Shown: in pieces, positions 44,075 to 52,223 of the stretch | How the letters are laid out: each line of letters begins with the position of its first letter | Position numbering within the stretch: position 1 is the stretch's first letter | Assembly: GCA_016705235.1 (NCBI GenBank) | Contig: JADIYP010000007.1 | Span: 186,001-250,000 of the forward strand | Length of the DNA: 64,000 nt | Direction: 5' to 3' | Origin: Candidatus Leptovillus affinis | GTDB taxonomy: Bacteria; Chloroflexota; Anaerolineae; Promineifilales; Promineifilaceae | The notes under the pieces: model-generated | What the model was told of the DNA's origin: nothing | Seen by the model: the letters and a program-made list of their open reading frames with translations, nothing else | Database searches by the model: none | Program-made: the position numbers and the translations under genes

Positions 44075-45097
44075 ATGACTCGCTCAGACATTCGTCTGGC
44101 GCTGCCCAGCAAGGGCGCGCTGCAATTAGAAGCTTTAGAATTGATGGCCGAATGCGGTCTGAAAGTATTCCGGCCCAATCCGCGCCAATACAAGGCTACC
44201 ATTCCTACGCTGCCCGGCGTCACCGTCATGTTTCAACGGCCGGGCGATATCGTCGTCGGCGTGCGGCAGGGCAGCATTGATTTTGGCATCACCGGCCTGG
44301 ACATCATCGCCGAAAAAGGGGCGGTGAACGGCAGCCAACCCATTTTGACCCTTCACGAAGCGCTTGGGTTTGGTCCCTGCACGCTCAACCTGGCCGTGCC
44401 AGAGGAGACCCCCGTGCGGTCCATGGCCGATTTGCGAGACTGGGCGGCCGAATTGGAGCGCGACGGCCGTTCCCTGCGCATCGCCACCAAATTCCCCAAC
44501 ACCACCGGACGTTTCCTCGACCAGCACACCATCACCGCCTACAAACTCATCGACGCCGAAGGCACGCTGGAAATCGCCCCAGACATCGGCTTTGCCGACC
44601 TGATCAGCGATTTGGTTTCCTCCGGCACCACCCTGCGCGACAATCATTTACGGCCGTTAACCGACGGCCTCGTCCTGGAATCCCAGGCAGCGCTGATTGC
44701 CAACCGGCAGGCGCTGCAACAACGCCCCGAAGTGCGCGCCGTCGCCCGGCAGATGCTGGAATACATCGAAGCCCACCTGCGCGCCCAGGGGTCTTACCTC
44801 ATCATCGCCAACGTGCGCGGCGAGTCGCCACAAGCCATTTCGCGGCAGATGGCGGGACGGCCGTTCATCGGCGGCCTGCAAGGCCCGACCATCGCCGCCA
44901 TCGTGCCGCCAACCGACACGGGCGAAACCTGGTACTCGGTGAGCATTGTCGTGGGCAAGGGCAATCTGGTCCCGGCCATCGCCGAACTGCGGGCTATCGG
45001 CGGCAGCGGCGTCATCGTCACGCCCATCACCTACATTTTTGAAGAAGAGCCAGCGCGCTACAAAGCCATGCTGGCCGCCCTGGAAGAAGATTTTTAA
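44075..45097 (+). CDS. hisG: ATP phosphoribosyltransferase, long form
   Basis: A 340-residue enzyme for the first step of histidine synthesis (ATP + PRPP to phosphoribosyl-ATP). The start RLALPSKGALQLEALELM, VGVRQGSIDFGITGLDII and KFPNTTGRFLDQH are diagnostic. The C-terminal part (about 240-340) is the regulatory HisG_C domain that binds histidine, so no HisZ partner is needed. SD AAGGAG before the ATG. First structural gene of the operon. Confidence 0.95.
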   Translation: MTRSDIRLALPSKGALQLEALELMAECGLKVFRPNPRQYKATIPTLPGVTVMFQRPGDIVVGVRQGSIDFGITGLDIIAEKGAVNGSQPILTLHEALGFGPCTLNLAVPEETPVRSMADLRDWAAELERDGRSLRIATKFPNTTGRFLDQHTITAYKLIDAEGTLEIAPDIGFADLISDLVSSGTTLRDNHLRPLTDGLVLESQAALIANRQALQQRPEVRAVARQMLEYIEAHLRAQGSYLIIANVRGESPQAISRQMAGRPFIGGLQGPTIAAIVPPTDTGETWYSVSIVVGKGNLVPAIAELRAIGGSGVIVTPITYIFEEEPARYKAMLAALEEDF

Positions 45098-45172
45098 ACG
45101 CAAAGGCGCGAAGAGTGCAAAGAAGCAAAGGTTTTCTTTGCGCCTTCGCGCCCTTTGCTTCTTTGCGTTAAA
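45095..45172. repeat. (CGCAAAG)n heptad hairpin between hisG and hisD
   Basis: TTTAAACGCAAAGGCGCGAA and further GCAAAG words face CTTTGC words ending TTTGCGTTAAAA. The left end overlaps the hisG stop codon. Same family as the flanks of the GxxExxY gene and the insertion in hisC. Confidence 0.85.
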
Positions 45173-45185
45173 AAGTGAGGCAGTC

Positions 45186-46505
45186 ATGATCAAAATTTTC
45201 TCGGTAGAAGCGGCGCAGAAGTCGATTTTGCGGCGGGAGATGGCCCTGGAGCCAACGGTGCCGCCCTCTTTGCAGGCCAGTTTGGATCGGTTGTTTGGGC
45301 GGGGGGCGACGCCGGAAACGGCCGTGTCCCACATCTTGCGCGACGTGCGCCAAAAGGGGGACTCAGCCCTGCGCGATTGGACGCTAAAGATTGACGGCGT
45401 GCAGTTGGCCGGTTTGTTGGTTAGCCAGTTGGATAGAGAGACCGCTGTACAGCGCGTCTCCGCGTCGCTGTACGAAGCACTGGGGCAGGCCGCCGGGCGC
45501 ATTCGCCAATTCCACCAGTTCCAACCGCTGCCCAACTGGACCACCCACGAAATGGGCGGCACACTCGGCCAGCGCGTCACGCCCATCCAACGCGTCGGCG
45601 TCTACGTGCCCGGCGGAACCGCCCCGCTGCCCTCCAGCCTGCTGATGGCCGTCATTCCGGCGCAGGTGGCCGGCGTGCCGGAAATCGTCGTGGCCACGCC
45701 GCTGGGTAAGGACGGCAAGGTAGCCGACGTGATCCTGGCGGCGGCGCAGATTTGCGGCGTGGAGACGATTTACACCCTGGGCGGGGCGCAGGCCATCGCC
45801 GCGCTGGCTTTTGGCACGGAAAGCGTGCCGCGCGTCGACAAAATTGTGGGCGCGGGCGGTCTGTTTACCACGCTGGCCAAGCGGCAGGTGTATGGCATTG
45901 TGGGCATTGATGGCTTGTACGGGCCAACGGAAACGGCCGTTGTCGCCGACGACACAGCTGATCCGGCCTGGGTAGCCGCCGACCTGCTGGCTCAGGCCGA
46001 ACACGACATTTTGGCTACCGCTATTTTGTTCACCCCATCACGGGAATTGGCAACGGCCGTGCAGGTGGAAATCGGCCAGCAAATGGAAACGTTGAGCCGC
46101 GCCGACATCATTGCCGCTTCCCTCAACGGCCAGGGCGGCATTGTCCTGACCGCCGATGTGGACGAAGCGTGCCAGCTCGCCAGCCAATTCGCCGCCGAAC
46201 ACACCTGCCTGGCCGTGGCCGACCCGGCCGCTTATGCCGATAAAATCCCCAACGCTGGCGGCCTGTTCATCGGCGAACGCAGCTTCGAGGTGTTGGGCGA
46301 TTATGTAGCCGGTCCCAGCCACGTCATGCCCACCAGCAGCACCGCCCGCTTCGCCTCGCCGCTGAACGTAGCCGACTTTGTCAAAATCACCAGCATCATC
46401 CAGCTCGACGACGCCACTTCGGCCCGCCTCAGCCCCATCGCCGCCCAAATCGCCCGCGCCGAAGGGCTGACGGCGCATGCGAATGCAGCGGCGAAGAGGA
46501 TTTAA
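45186..46505 (+). CDS. hisD: histidinol dehydrogenase
   Basis: A 439-residue zinc enzyme that oxidises histidinol to histidine in two NAD-dependent steps. Motifs: YVPGGTAPLPSSLLM, YTLGGAQAIAALAFGTESVP, QAEHD, and GPSHVMPTSSTARFASPL. I use ATG 45186 because the upstream frame lies inside hisG and the repeat. The stop codon is supplied by the left inverted repeat of the GxxExxY cassette. Confidence 0.95.
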   Translation: MIKIFSVEAAQKSILRREMALEPTVPPSLQASLDRLFGRGATPETAVSHILRDVRQKGDSALRDWTLKIDGVQLAGLLVSQLDRETAVQRVSASLYEALGQAAGRIRQFHQFQPLPNWTTHEMGGTLGQRVTPIQRVGVYVPGGTAPLPSSLLMAVIPAQVAGVPEIVVATPLGKDGKVADVILAAAQICGVETIYTLGGAQAIAALAFGTESVPRVDKIVGAGGLFTTLAKRQVYGIVGIDGLYGPTETAVVADDTADPAWVAADLLAQAEHDILATAILFTPSRELATAVQVEIGQQMETLSRADIIAASLNGQGGIVLTADVDEACQLASQFAAEHTCLAVADPAAYADKIPNAGGLFIGERSFEVLGDYVAGPSHVMPTSSTARFASPLNVADFVKITSIIQLDDATSARLSPIAAQIARAEGLTAHANAAAKRI

Positions 46506-46965
46506 CCGCAAAGGACGCAAAGGGCGCAAAGTTTTTTAAAGGAAGGGAGAAATGGGGAATGAAAATCTGCTGTCTAATGGGATTATTGGCGCAGCGATAG
46601 AAGTACATAAACAGTTGGGGCCTGGATTGTTGGAATCGGCTTATGAGGGCTGTCTGGCGCATGAATTTACATTGCGCGAGATTCCATTTGAACGACAAAA
46701 AGCGCTGCCGGTTGTTTATAAGGGCGTGAAGTTGGATTGCGGTTACCGGCTAGATTTTCTTGTTAATGGGTTGGTGGTGGTAGAACTCAAAGCCGTTGAG
46801 CAATTAACGCCAATCCACGATGCACAAATGATCACCTACTTGAAGCTGGCGAATTGCAAATTGGGCCTGCTGCTTAATTTTAACGTCAAAATGATGAAGC
46901 AGGGCATAAAACGCATGGCTCTAAACCTATAACCCTTTGCGCGCTTTGCGCCCTTTGCGGTTAAC
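46502..46965. mobile_element. GxxExxY gene cassette with heptad terminal inverted repeats
   Basis: Left end 46502-46531 (TTTAACCGCAAAGG..., three CGCAAAG words) and right end 46935-46964 (...CCCTTTGCGGTTAA) are inverted repeats matching at about 26 of 28 bases. Between them lies only the GxxExxY gene. The unit sits between hisD and hisC. It contains no known transposase. Confidence 0.65.
46552..46932 (+). CDS. GxxExxY family protein
   Basis: A 126-residue protein of the GxxExxY family (GPGLLESAYEGCL at 23-35 gives the motif), thought to share the PD-(D/E)XK nuclease fold: the core YRLDFLVNGLVVVELKAVEQ (65-84) carries D68 and the E-x-K pair (ELKAVE). The biochemical role of the family is unknown. 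SD AGGGAGA before the ATG. It interrupts the his operon and is bordered by inverted heptad repeats, so it is probably an insertion. Confidence 0.88.
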   Translation: MGNENLLSNGIIGAAIEVHKQLGPGLLESAYEGCLAHEFTLREIPFERQKALPVVYKGVKLDCGYRLDFLVNGLVVVELKAVEQLTPIHDAQMITYLKLANCKLGLLLNFNVKMMKQGIKRMALNL

Positions 46966-46979
46966 CTCTTGGAGGCAAC

Positions 46980-48137
46980 ATGAATGTAGACCAGTTTGTC
47001 AGGCCAGATGTGGCGGCGATGGAGGCGTATACGCCGATTGTGCCGTTTGAGGTATTGTCGCGGCGTTTGGGCCGTGCACCAGAAGAGATTGTGAAGCTGG
47101 ACGCCAACGAGAACCCGTATGGGCCGTCGCCACGGGCGCTGGCGGCGCTGGCGGCGGGTAAGTATTACCACATCTACCCCGACCCGGAGGCGCTGGAACT
47201 GCGGGAGGCGTTGAGCGCGTACACGGCCGTTCCCCCCCACTATCTCCTGGCCGGCATGGGCGCCGACGAACTGATCGACCTGGTGCTGCGTGTGGTCCTC
47301 TCGCCGGGCGACGTGGTGGTGGACTGCCCGCCCAGTTTTGGCATGTATCCGTTTAGCACGGCCGTTAACAGCGGCCAATACCTCCCGGTGCGGCGACGGG
47401 ATGATTTTAGTTTGGACGTGGCAGGCATTGAGCAAGCTGTCCGCGCCCACAAAGCCAAAATCCTCATCCTCTGCTCGCCCAACAACCCCGACGGCAGCAC
47501 CATCGACGACGCTACCCTGCGCCGCCTGCTCAAACTGCCCGTCCTGGTGCTGCTGGACGAGGCGTATGTGGATTTTGTGGGGGAGGTTAATCGCAAAGAG
47601 CGCAAAGAAGGAAAGGAAAAAAACTTTGCGTCCTTTGCGTCCTTTGCGGTTCAATCCCGGCTGTCTTGGGTGATGGCGTATGAGAACCTGGCGGTGCTGC
47701 GCACGTTTAGCAAGCTGGCCGGGTTGGCCGGGCTGCGCGTGGGGTATGGCGCGTTCCCAGAATGGCTGCTGCCCCACATGTGGAAAATAAAGCAGCCCTA
47801 CAACATCAACGTGGCCGCCTCGCTGGCGGCGCTGGCTTCGTTGGAGGACAAGGAGTGGCTGCGTGAAAAAGTGGGGCTGATTGTGCAGGAGCGAGAGCGC
47901 ATGGTGGCGGAATTGGCCCCATTCGCCTGGCTGCAACCATACCCCAGCCAGGCCAACTTTGTCCTCTTTCGCGTTTTGGGCCGAGATGCGCGACAATTGA
48001 AGCTGGCATTGGAGCAGCAGGGCGTGTTGGTACGCTACTTTAACAAACCCGGCCTGGACAACTGCATCCGCATCAGCGCGGGACGGCCGTTGGACACAGA
48101 CCGGTTGGTGGCCGCGCTGTCAAAGATTGGAGAGTAG
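46980..48137 (+). CDS. hisC: histidinol-phosphate aminotransferase, with in-frame repeat insertion
   Basis: A 385-residue PLP enzyme converting imidazole-acetol phosphate to histidinol phosphate. Motifs: LDANENPYGPSP, CSPNNPDGSTI, LLDEAYVDFVG and the PLP lysine in RTFSKLAGLAGLRVGYG. Between the DEAYVDF strand and WVMAYENLAVLRTFSK the protein has about 23 extra residues (NRKERKEGKEKNFASFASFA), encoded by a CGCAAAG hairpin of 69 bases (47587-47655) that keeps the frame. SD GGAGG precedes the ATG. Confidence 0.93.
   Translation: MNVDQFVRPDVAAMEAYTPIVPFEVLSRRLGRAPEEIVKLDANENPYGPSPRALAALAAGKYYHIYPDPEALELREALSAYTAVPPHYLLAGMGADELIDLVLRVVLSPGDVVVDCPPSFGMYPFSTAVNSGQYLPVRRRDDFSLDVAGIEQAVRAHKAKILILCSPNNPDGSTIDDATLRRLLKLPVLVLLDEAYVDFVGEVNRKERKEGKEKNFASFASFAVQSRLSWVMAYENLAVLRTFSKLAGLAGLRVGYGAFPEWLLPHMWKIKQPYNINVAASLAALASLEDKEWLREKVGLIVQERERMVAELAPFAWLQPYPSQANFVLFRVLGRDARQLKLALEQQGVLVRYFNKPGLDNCIRISAGRPLDTDRLVAALSKIGE
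47587..47655. repeat. (CGCAAAG)n hairpin inserted in frame within hisC
   Basis: TTAATCGCAAAGAGCGCAAA on the left faces TTTGCGTCCTTTGCGGTT on the right. The length of about 69 bases is a multiple of three and contains no stop in the hisC frame. Confidence 0.85.
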
Positions 48138-48152
48138 AGATTGGAGATTGGC

Positions 48153-48743
48153 ATGGGGCGAACAGCAACGATTCACCGCCAGACCGGCGAAACCGACATC
48201 ACGATCACGCTTAATCTGGACGGCACAGGGCAGCACGCAATCAGCACGGGCGTGGGCTTTCTGGACCACATGCTCACGGCCGTTGCTGTCCACGGCCTCT
48301 TCGATTTGCAAGTGCAGGCTACCGGCGACCTGCACATCGACAGCCACCACACCATCGAAGACGTAGGCATAGTGCTTGGGCAGGCGCTCAACGAAGCAGT
48401 TGGCGACCGCAAAGGTATCCAGCGGGTCGGCCACGCCTACGTGCCGATGGATGAGGCGCTGGGGTTTGTGGCCCTGGATTTTAGCGGACGGCCGTACACC
48501 ATCTTCCAGGCAGCATGGGCCACGCCGGCCATCGGCCAGTTCCCGACCGATCTGGTGCAGCACTTTTTTGAGTCGGTGGCGGTGCACGGCCGTATCACCC
48601 TGCACGCGCGGGTAGACGGCCGTAACGACCACCACAAAGCGGAAGCGTTGTTCAAAGCATTGGCGCGGGCGTTGCGCACGGCCGTCGAGCTTGATCCCCG
48701 CCGCACCGGCATCGCCAGCACCAAAGGAACGTTGACTGGCTAA
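48153..48743 (+). CDS. hisB: imidazoleglycerol-phosphate dehydratase
   Basis: A 196-residue manganese enzyme making imidazole-acetol phosphate. The two metal-binding motifs DSHHTIEDVGIVLGQAL and DGRNDHHKAEALFKALARAL and the GFLDHMLTAVAVHG segment are intact. It lacks the histidinol-phosphatase domain of the bifunctional enterobacterial HisB. I use ATG 48153; a TTG at 48141 is in frame. Confidence 0.95.
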   Translation: MGRTATIHRQTGETDITITLNLDGTGQHAISTGVGFLDHMLTAVAVHGLFDLQVQATGDLHIDSHHTIEDVGIVLGQALNEAVGDRKGIQRVGHAYVPMDEALGFVALDFSGRPYTIFQAAWATPAIGQFPTDLVQHFFESVAVHGRITLHARVDGRNDHHKAEALFKALARALRTAVELDPRRTGIASTKGTLTG

Positions 48744-48790
48744 TTCCAACTCGTTTACGGTTATAATAAAACCAGCGAGGTGATTGAACT

Positions 48791-49057
48791 ATGTTAATGA
48801 CTTACGAAGCCATTCTCGAAGGGAATAAATTAAAGTGGAAAGGCGCAGCGCCCCGGCAAACAGCCGACAAAAAGGAAGTTGCCGTCTACGTCACCATTTT
48901 AGAGACACCGCCCCATGAGGAGCCACAGGCGCAGCCGCAGGGGCGCAAAATGGCTGACGCCCTGGCCGCCTTAGCCGCGCTTGATAATCGCTCCATAACC
49001 GATCCGCTTGCCTGGCAAGAAGAAGCGCGCCAGGACAGACCACTACCACGGGATTGA
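48791..49057 (+). CDS. probable antitoxin of the PIN toxin
   Basis: An 88-residue protein with a beta-rich N-terminus (MTYEAILEGNKLKWKG) and a C-terminal tail rich in Ala, Arg and Pro. I recognise no DNA-binding domain with certainty, but its position four bases before a PIN toxin and its size are those of an antitoxin. It lies within the his operon. Confidence 0.6.
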   Translation: MLMTYEAILEGNKLKWKGAAPRQTADKKEVAVYVTILETPPHEEPQAQPQGRKMADALAALAALDNRSITDPLAWQEEARQDRPLPRD

Positions 49058-49061
49058 AGCC

Positions 49062-49427
49062 ATGCTGCTGGATAGTAACATCATCATTTATGCCTCTCAG
49101 CCCCCATTTTCCAGCCTGCGTGAATTCATTGCGGAGACGTCCCCTTTCGTTTCGGCCATCAGCTATGTCGAGGTTCTTGGTTATCATCGCTTAACAGAAG
49201 ACGAACAAACCTATTTCCAAGCATTCTTCCAGGCCGCATCCATTTTGCCGCTGTCATACGACGTTCTGGAACAGGCTGTGAAACTACGCCAGCTTCGGAA
49301 AATATCGTTGGCCGACGCCATGATCACGGGGACGGCCCTCATTCATCGCCTCACCCTCGTCACGCGCAACCAAAAAGATTTCGACTGGATTCCAAATCTT
49401 GCCATCACCAATCCAATTGACCTCTAA
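49062..49427 (+). CDS. PIN-domain toxin, VapC-like
   Basis: A 121-residue PIN-domain protein, a Mg-dependent RNase of VapC type. It begins MLLDSNIIIYASQ with the first Asp, has E near 31 (VSYVE-like ISYVEVLGYH), the second acidic cluster in KISLADAMITGTAL and ends with LVTRNQKDFDWI. The frame is open upstream, but ATG 49062 is the family start. It is paired with the preceding small gene. Confidence 0.85.
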   Translation: MLLDSNIIIYASQPPFSSLREFIAETSPFVSAISYVEVLGYHRLTEDEQTYFQAFFQAASILPLSYDVLEQAVKLRQLRKISLADAMITGTALIHRLTLVTRNQKDFDWIPNLAITNPIDL

Positions 49428-49449
49428 CCCATCATTTTGGGCAAAAACC

Positions 49450-50106
49450 ATGAATATTACCATGATTGACTATGGCGCCAGCAACATCCGCTCGGCGCAA
49501 AAAGCGTTTGAATTTATCGGCGCCACAGTTGAACTGACCGAAGACCCGGAAGTCGTCCGCCGCGCCGACAAGCTGGTGCTGCCCGGCGTCGGCGCGTTTG
49601 GCTCCGGGATGGCCGGATTAAACCGGCGCGATTTACCCGCCGCCATCCACGAAGCCGTTCAGCGCGGCGTGCCTTTCCTGGGCATCTGCGTCGGCATGCA
49701 GCTCATGTTCACTGAAGGCCACGAAATGGGCGTGCATGAGGGATTGGGCCTGATGGCGGGCAAAGTGGTGCGCTTCCCCGAAAAATTGTCAATGGTCAAC
49801 AGTCCAATCCGAAATCCGAAATCCGAAATCCGAAATCTAAAGATTCCTCACATGGGTTGGAACCAGTTGGAACCGGCCTGGGAAAACCCGCTGCTGGCGG
49901 GCGTGACGATGGGCGATTACGCCTACTTTGTGCATTCGTATTACTGCGATCCCGATGACGCTACGGCCGTTCTCGCCTGGACCGATTATGGCCTGCCCTT
50001 CGCCTCCGTGGTCGCCCAAGACAACCTGTACGGCCTACAATTTCACCCGGAGAAAAGCCAGAGCGTGGGGCTGAGAATTTTGCAAAACTTCGTAGAAATG
50101 GCGTGA
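49450..50106 (+). CDS. hisH: imidazole glycerol phosphate synthase, glutaminase subunit
   Basis: A 218-residue class I glutamine amidotransferase that supplies ammonia to HisF. The nucleophile is C80 in GICVGMQLM, and H199 and E201 lie in QFHPEKSQ. ATG 49450 gives the family start (MNITMIDYGASNIRS). Near residues 119-131 a (AATCCGA)n tract encodes NPKSEIRNLK-like extra residues not usual in HisH. The stop is followed by a heptad hairpin. Confidence 0.94.
   Translation: MNITMIDYGASNIRSAQKAFEFIGATVELTEDPEVVRRADKLVLPGVGAFGSGMAGLNRRDLPAAIHEAVQRGVPFLGICVGMQLMFTEGHEMGVHEGLGLMAGKVVRFPEKLSMVNSPIRNPKSEIRNLKIPHMGWNQLEPAWENPLLAGVTMGDYAYFVHSYYCDPDDATAVLAWTDYGLPFASVVAQDNLYGLQFHPEKSQSVGLRILQNFVEMA
49806..49841. 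repeat. (AATCCGA)n heptad tract inside hisH
   Basis: Four perfect AATCCGA words and a degenerate fifth, read in frame. No inverted partner is present here. Confidence 0.88.
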
Positions 50107-50107
50107 A

Positions 50108-50192
50108 TCGTGATGCGTGATGCGTGATATGATACGTGATACGTGATGCGTGATGCGTGAAAATGCCGACCCTCACGCATCACGCATCACGT
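50108..50192. repeat. (GTGATGC)n heptad hairpin
   Basis: The longest copy: eight or so GTGATGC/GTGATAC words then TCACGCA words, filling the space between hisH and hisA. Confidence 0.88.
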
Positions 50193-50203
50193 CTTAAGGA
50201 AAA

Positions 50204-50941
50204 ATGATGAGATTTACAATTTATCCGGCCATCGACCTCAGAAACGGCCGTGTCGTCCGCCTCCAGTATGGCGACCCGAACAAACAAACCGTGTTTAGCG
50301 ATGATCCCGCAGCGATGGGGCGGCAGTGGCTTGCCGCCGGGGCCGAATGGCTGCATGTCGTTAACCTGGATGGCGCTTTTGACGAAGCGGGCGCGGCTAA
50401 TTGGGCCGCCCTGCCCCAACTGACCCAACTGGGCGCGCAGGTGCAGTTCGGCGGCGGCATTCGGGCGCTGGCCGACGTGGCGCGGGCGCTGGACGCCGGC
50501 GCGGCGCGGGTGATTTTGGGCACGACGGCCGTCGAAAACCCCGCGCTGGTCGCCGAAGCCATCGCCCAATTTGGCGCGGAGCGCATTGTCGTGGGCATTG
50601 ATGCCCGTGACGGCCGTGTCAAAACGCGCGGTTGGCTGCACGATACGGCCGTTACCCCCGCCCAGCTTGGTCAACAAATGAAGGAATCTGGTGTGCAAAC
50701 CATCATCTACACCGACATCAGCCGCGACGGCGTGCTGACCGGCGTCAACGCCGCGGCCACCGCCCAACTGGCCCAGGCCACCGGGCTGCGCGTCATCGCC
50801 TCCGGCGGCGTGGCCGCCCTGGACGACATCACCCGCTGCGCCGCCCTGGCCGGCCAGGGCGTGGTGGGCGTGATTACCGGGCGGGCGATTTATGACGGCC
50901 GTCTGGACCTCCACACCGCTTTCCAAACCATCCATCGGTAA
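50204..50941 (+). CDS. hisA: phosphoribosylformimino-AICAR-phosphate isomerase
   Basis: A 245-residue TIM-barrel isomerase that opens the ProFAR sugar (Amadori rearrangement). The catalytic Asp 11 is in IYPAIDLRNGRVV, and the second Asp is in IIYTDISRDGVLTG. Internal halves show the usual HisA symmetry (FGGGIRA, ASGGVAALDD). The start may be ATG 50204 or 50207. Confidence 0.95.
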   Translation: MMRFTIYPAIDLRNGRVVRLQYGDPNKQTVFSDDPAAMGRQWLAAGAEWLHVVNLDGAFDEAGAANWAALPQLTQLGAQVQFGGGIRALADVARALDAGAARVILGTTAVENPALVAEAIAQFGAERIVVGIDARDGRVKTRGWLHDTAVTPAQLGQQMKESGVQTIIYTDISRDGVLTGVNAAATAQLAQATGLRVIASGGVAALDDITRCAALAGQGVVGVITGRAIYDGRLDLHTAFQTIHR

Positions 50942-50979
50942 GCCTGATTTATGCTACAATCAATCAGAAAGGTGCTGTT

Positions 50980-51183
50980 ATGTTATCCATTCCTAGAAAA
51001 TATATCGTTGACGATGCCGGTAATCGCAAAGAGGTCATCATTGCCTATGAGGACTTTCGCCTGATCGAAGAGCTTCTTGGTCTCGATTTAGAGGAAGATG
51101 TTGTCACTATCCTCAAGGAAGCCAGCCGGGATCGCGCCTACAAGGCAAAAGAAACTTACATCGAGTTAGACGACCTTTCATGA
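50980..51183 (+). CDS. probable antitoxin of the RelE-like toxin
   Basis: A 67-residue acidic protein (LSIPRKYIVDDAGNRKEVII ... KETYIELDDLS). Its size, acidity, and the ATGA overlap with the RelE-like gene make it the antitoxin. No sure domain assignment; it resembles Phd/YefM-type and related short antitoxins. SD AAAGGTG precedes the ATG. Confidence 0.75.
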   Translation: MLSIPRKYIVDDAGNRKEVIIAYEDFRLIEELLGLDLEEDVVTILKEASRDRAYKAKETYIELDDLS

Positions 51184-51449
51184 GCAAAGTTGTCATCCAT
51201 CATCGTGCCGCGACCTATGTCCGCAAATTACCCAATCCACAAAAATCCCGCTTAAAACAACTCCTTAAAGACCTGGAAAACAAGCCGTTGGCCCATCCTC
51301 AAGTGCGCCAAATGGTGGGTGATTGGGCTGGTTACTATCGCCTACGGCTGGGCGATATGCGCATTATTTTCTGGTATGAAACTGAAACCGACACCATTTT
51401 CGTAGATTACATCGGCGCCCGAGGGGATATTTACAAATCTGGAGATTGA
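51180..51449 (+). CDS. RelE/ParE-family toxin
   Basis: An 89-residue protein with the RelE/ParE fold: N-terminal helix pair (RKLPNPQKSRLKQLLKDLEN), then YYRLRLGDMRIIFWYE and the C-terminal IFVDYIGARGDIYK. The conserved RLR..R.IF core is typical of mRNA-cleaving RelE toxins. Its start overlaps the antitoxin stop. It is the second toxin pair in the his operon. Confidence 0.88.
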   Translation: MSKVVIHHRAATYVRKLPNPQKSRLKQLLKDLENKPLAHPQVRQMVGDWAGYYRLRLGDMRIIFWYETETDTIFVDYIGARGDIYKSGD

Positions 51450-51461
51450 GACAAAGCTCAC

Positions 51462-52151
51462 ATGAACTATCAATGGCTGCTTTTTGACGCGGATAATACT
51501 CTGTTTGACTATGACAAAGCAGAAGCCACCGCTCTGGCCAACAGCTTCCAGCAATTCGGGCTGGATTTTGACCAGACGACGGGCGCGCAGTACCGGACTA
51601 TCAACGCTCAAATCTGGCACGATTATGAATTGGGCCACATCACTCAGCAGGACTTGCGCGCCGAACGGTTCCGGCGGTTGTTTACGGCCGTTCACCTCCC
51701 CACCGACGCTGAAGCCTTCAGCCGCCAATACCTGGTCAACCTTTCCCAGGCCGGCCACTTGCTGGATGGGGCCGAGGCGCTGCTGCGGCGGCTGGCCGCC
51801 AGCTACCACATCGCCATCATCACCAACGGCATCGCCGACGTGCAGCGCCCACGCCTGGCCGCTTCGCCCATTCACGACCTGGTAGAGGCGTTTGTCATCT
51901 CGGAAGAGGTGGGCGTGGCCAAGCCAGACCCGGCGATTTTTGACGTGGCCTTCGCCCGCATGGGCCAGCCCGCCAAAAGCGAAGTCCTTATCATCGGCGA
52001 CAGCCTGAGTTCGGACATGCAGGGCGGCCTCAATTATGGCATCGACACCTGCTGGTATAATCCGGCGGGCAAAACGGCCAGCTTGCCCGTGACGTATGAG
52101 ATTCGGCAGTTGGACGAGCTGCTTAGTATTTTGACTGAGCGTGAAGCGTAA
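51462..52151 (+). CDS. HAD-superfamily hydrolase (YjjG-like)
   Basis: A 229-residue HAD phosphatase. The nucleophile motif is FDADNTLFDYDKAEA (D8 and D10), motif II is ITNGI, motif III a Lys near EEVGVAKPDP, and motif IV IIGDSLSSDMQGG. It looks most like the YjjG/nucleotidase group. Since hisB here lacks a histidinol-phosphatase domain, this gene is one candidate for that step. The last codons and stop come from a heptad repeat. Confidence 0.87.
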   Translation: MNYQWLLFDADNTLFDYDKAEATALANSFQQFGLDFDQTTGAQYRTINAQIWHDYELGHITQQDLRAERFRRLFTAVHLPTDAEAFSRQYLVNLSQAGHLLDGAEALLRRLAASYHIAIITNGIADVQRPRLAASPIHDLVEAFVISEEVGVAKPDPAIFDVAFARMGQPAKSEVLIIGDSLSSDMQGGLNYGIDTCWYNPAGKTASLPVTYEIRQLDELLSILTEREA

Positions 52152-52214
52152 TGCGTGATGCGTGAACCACGCTGTTCACGCATCACGCTTCACGCATCAC
52201 GCATCACGCATCAG
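52138..52214. repeat. (GTGATGC)n heptad hairpin
   Basis: Covers the 3' end of the HAD gene, including its stop, and the region up to the VOC start codon. Confidence 0.88.
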
Positions 52215-52223
52215 AAATCCCCT

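Noticed and set aside
46836..47996. A 386-codon antisense frame over hisC
   Set aside because: Shadow of hisC; it also runs through the heptad repeats, and has no protein motif.
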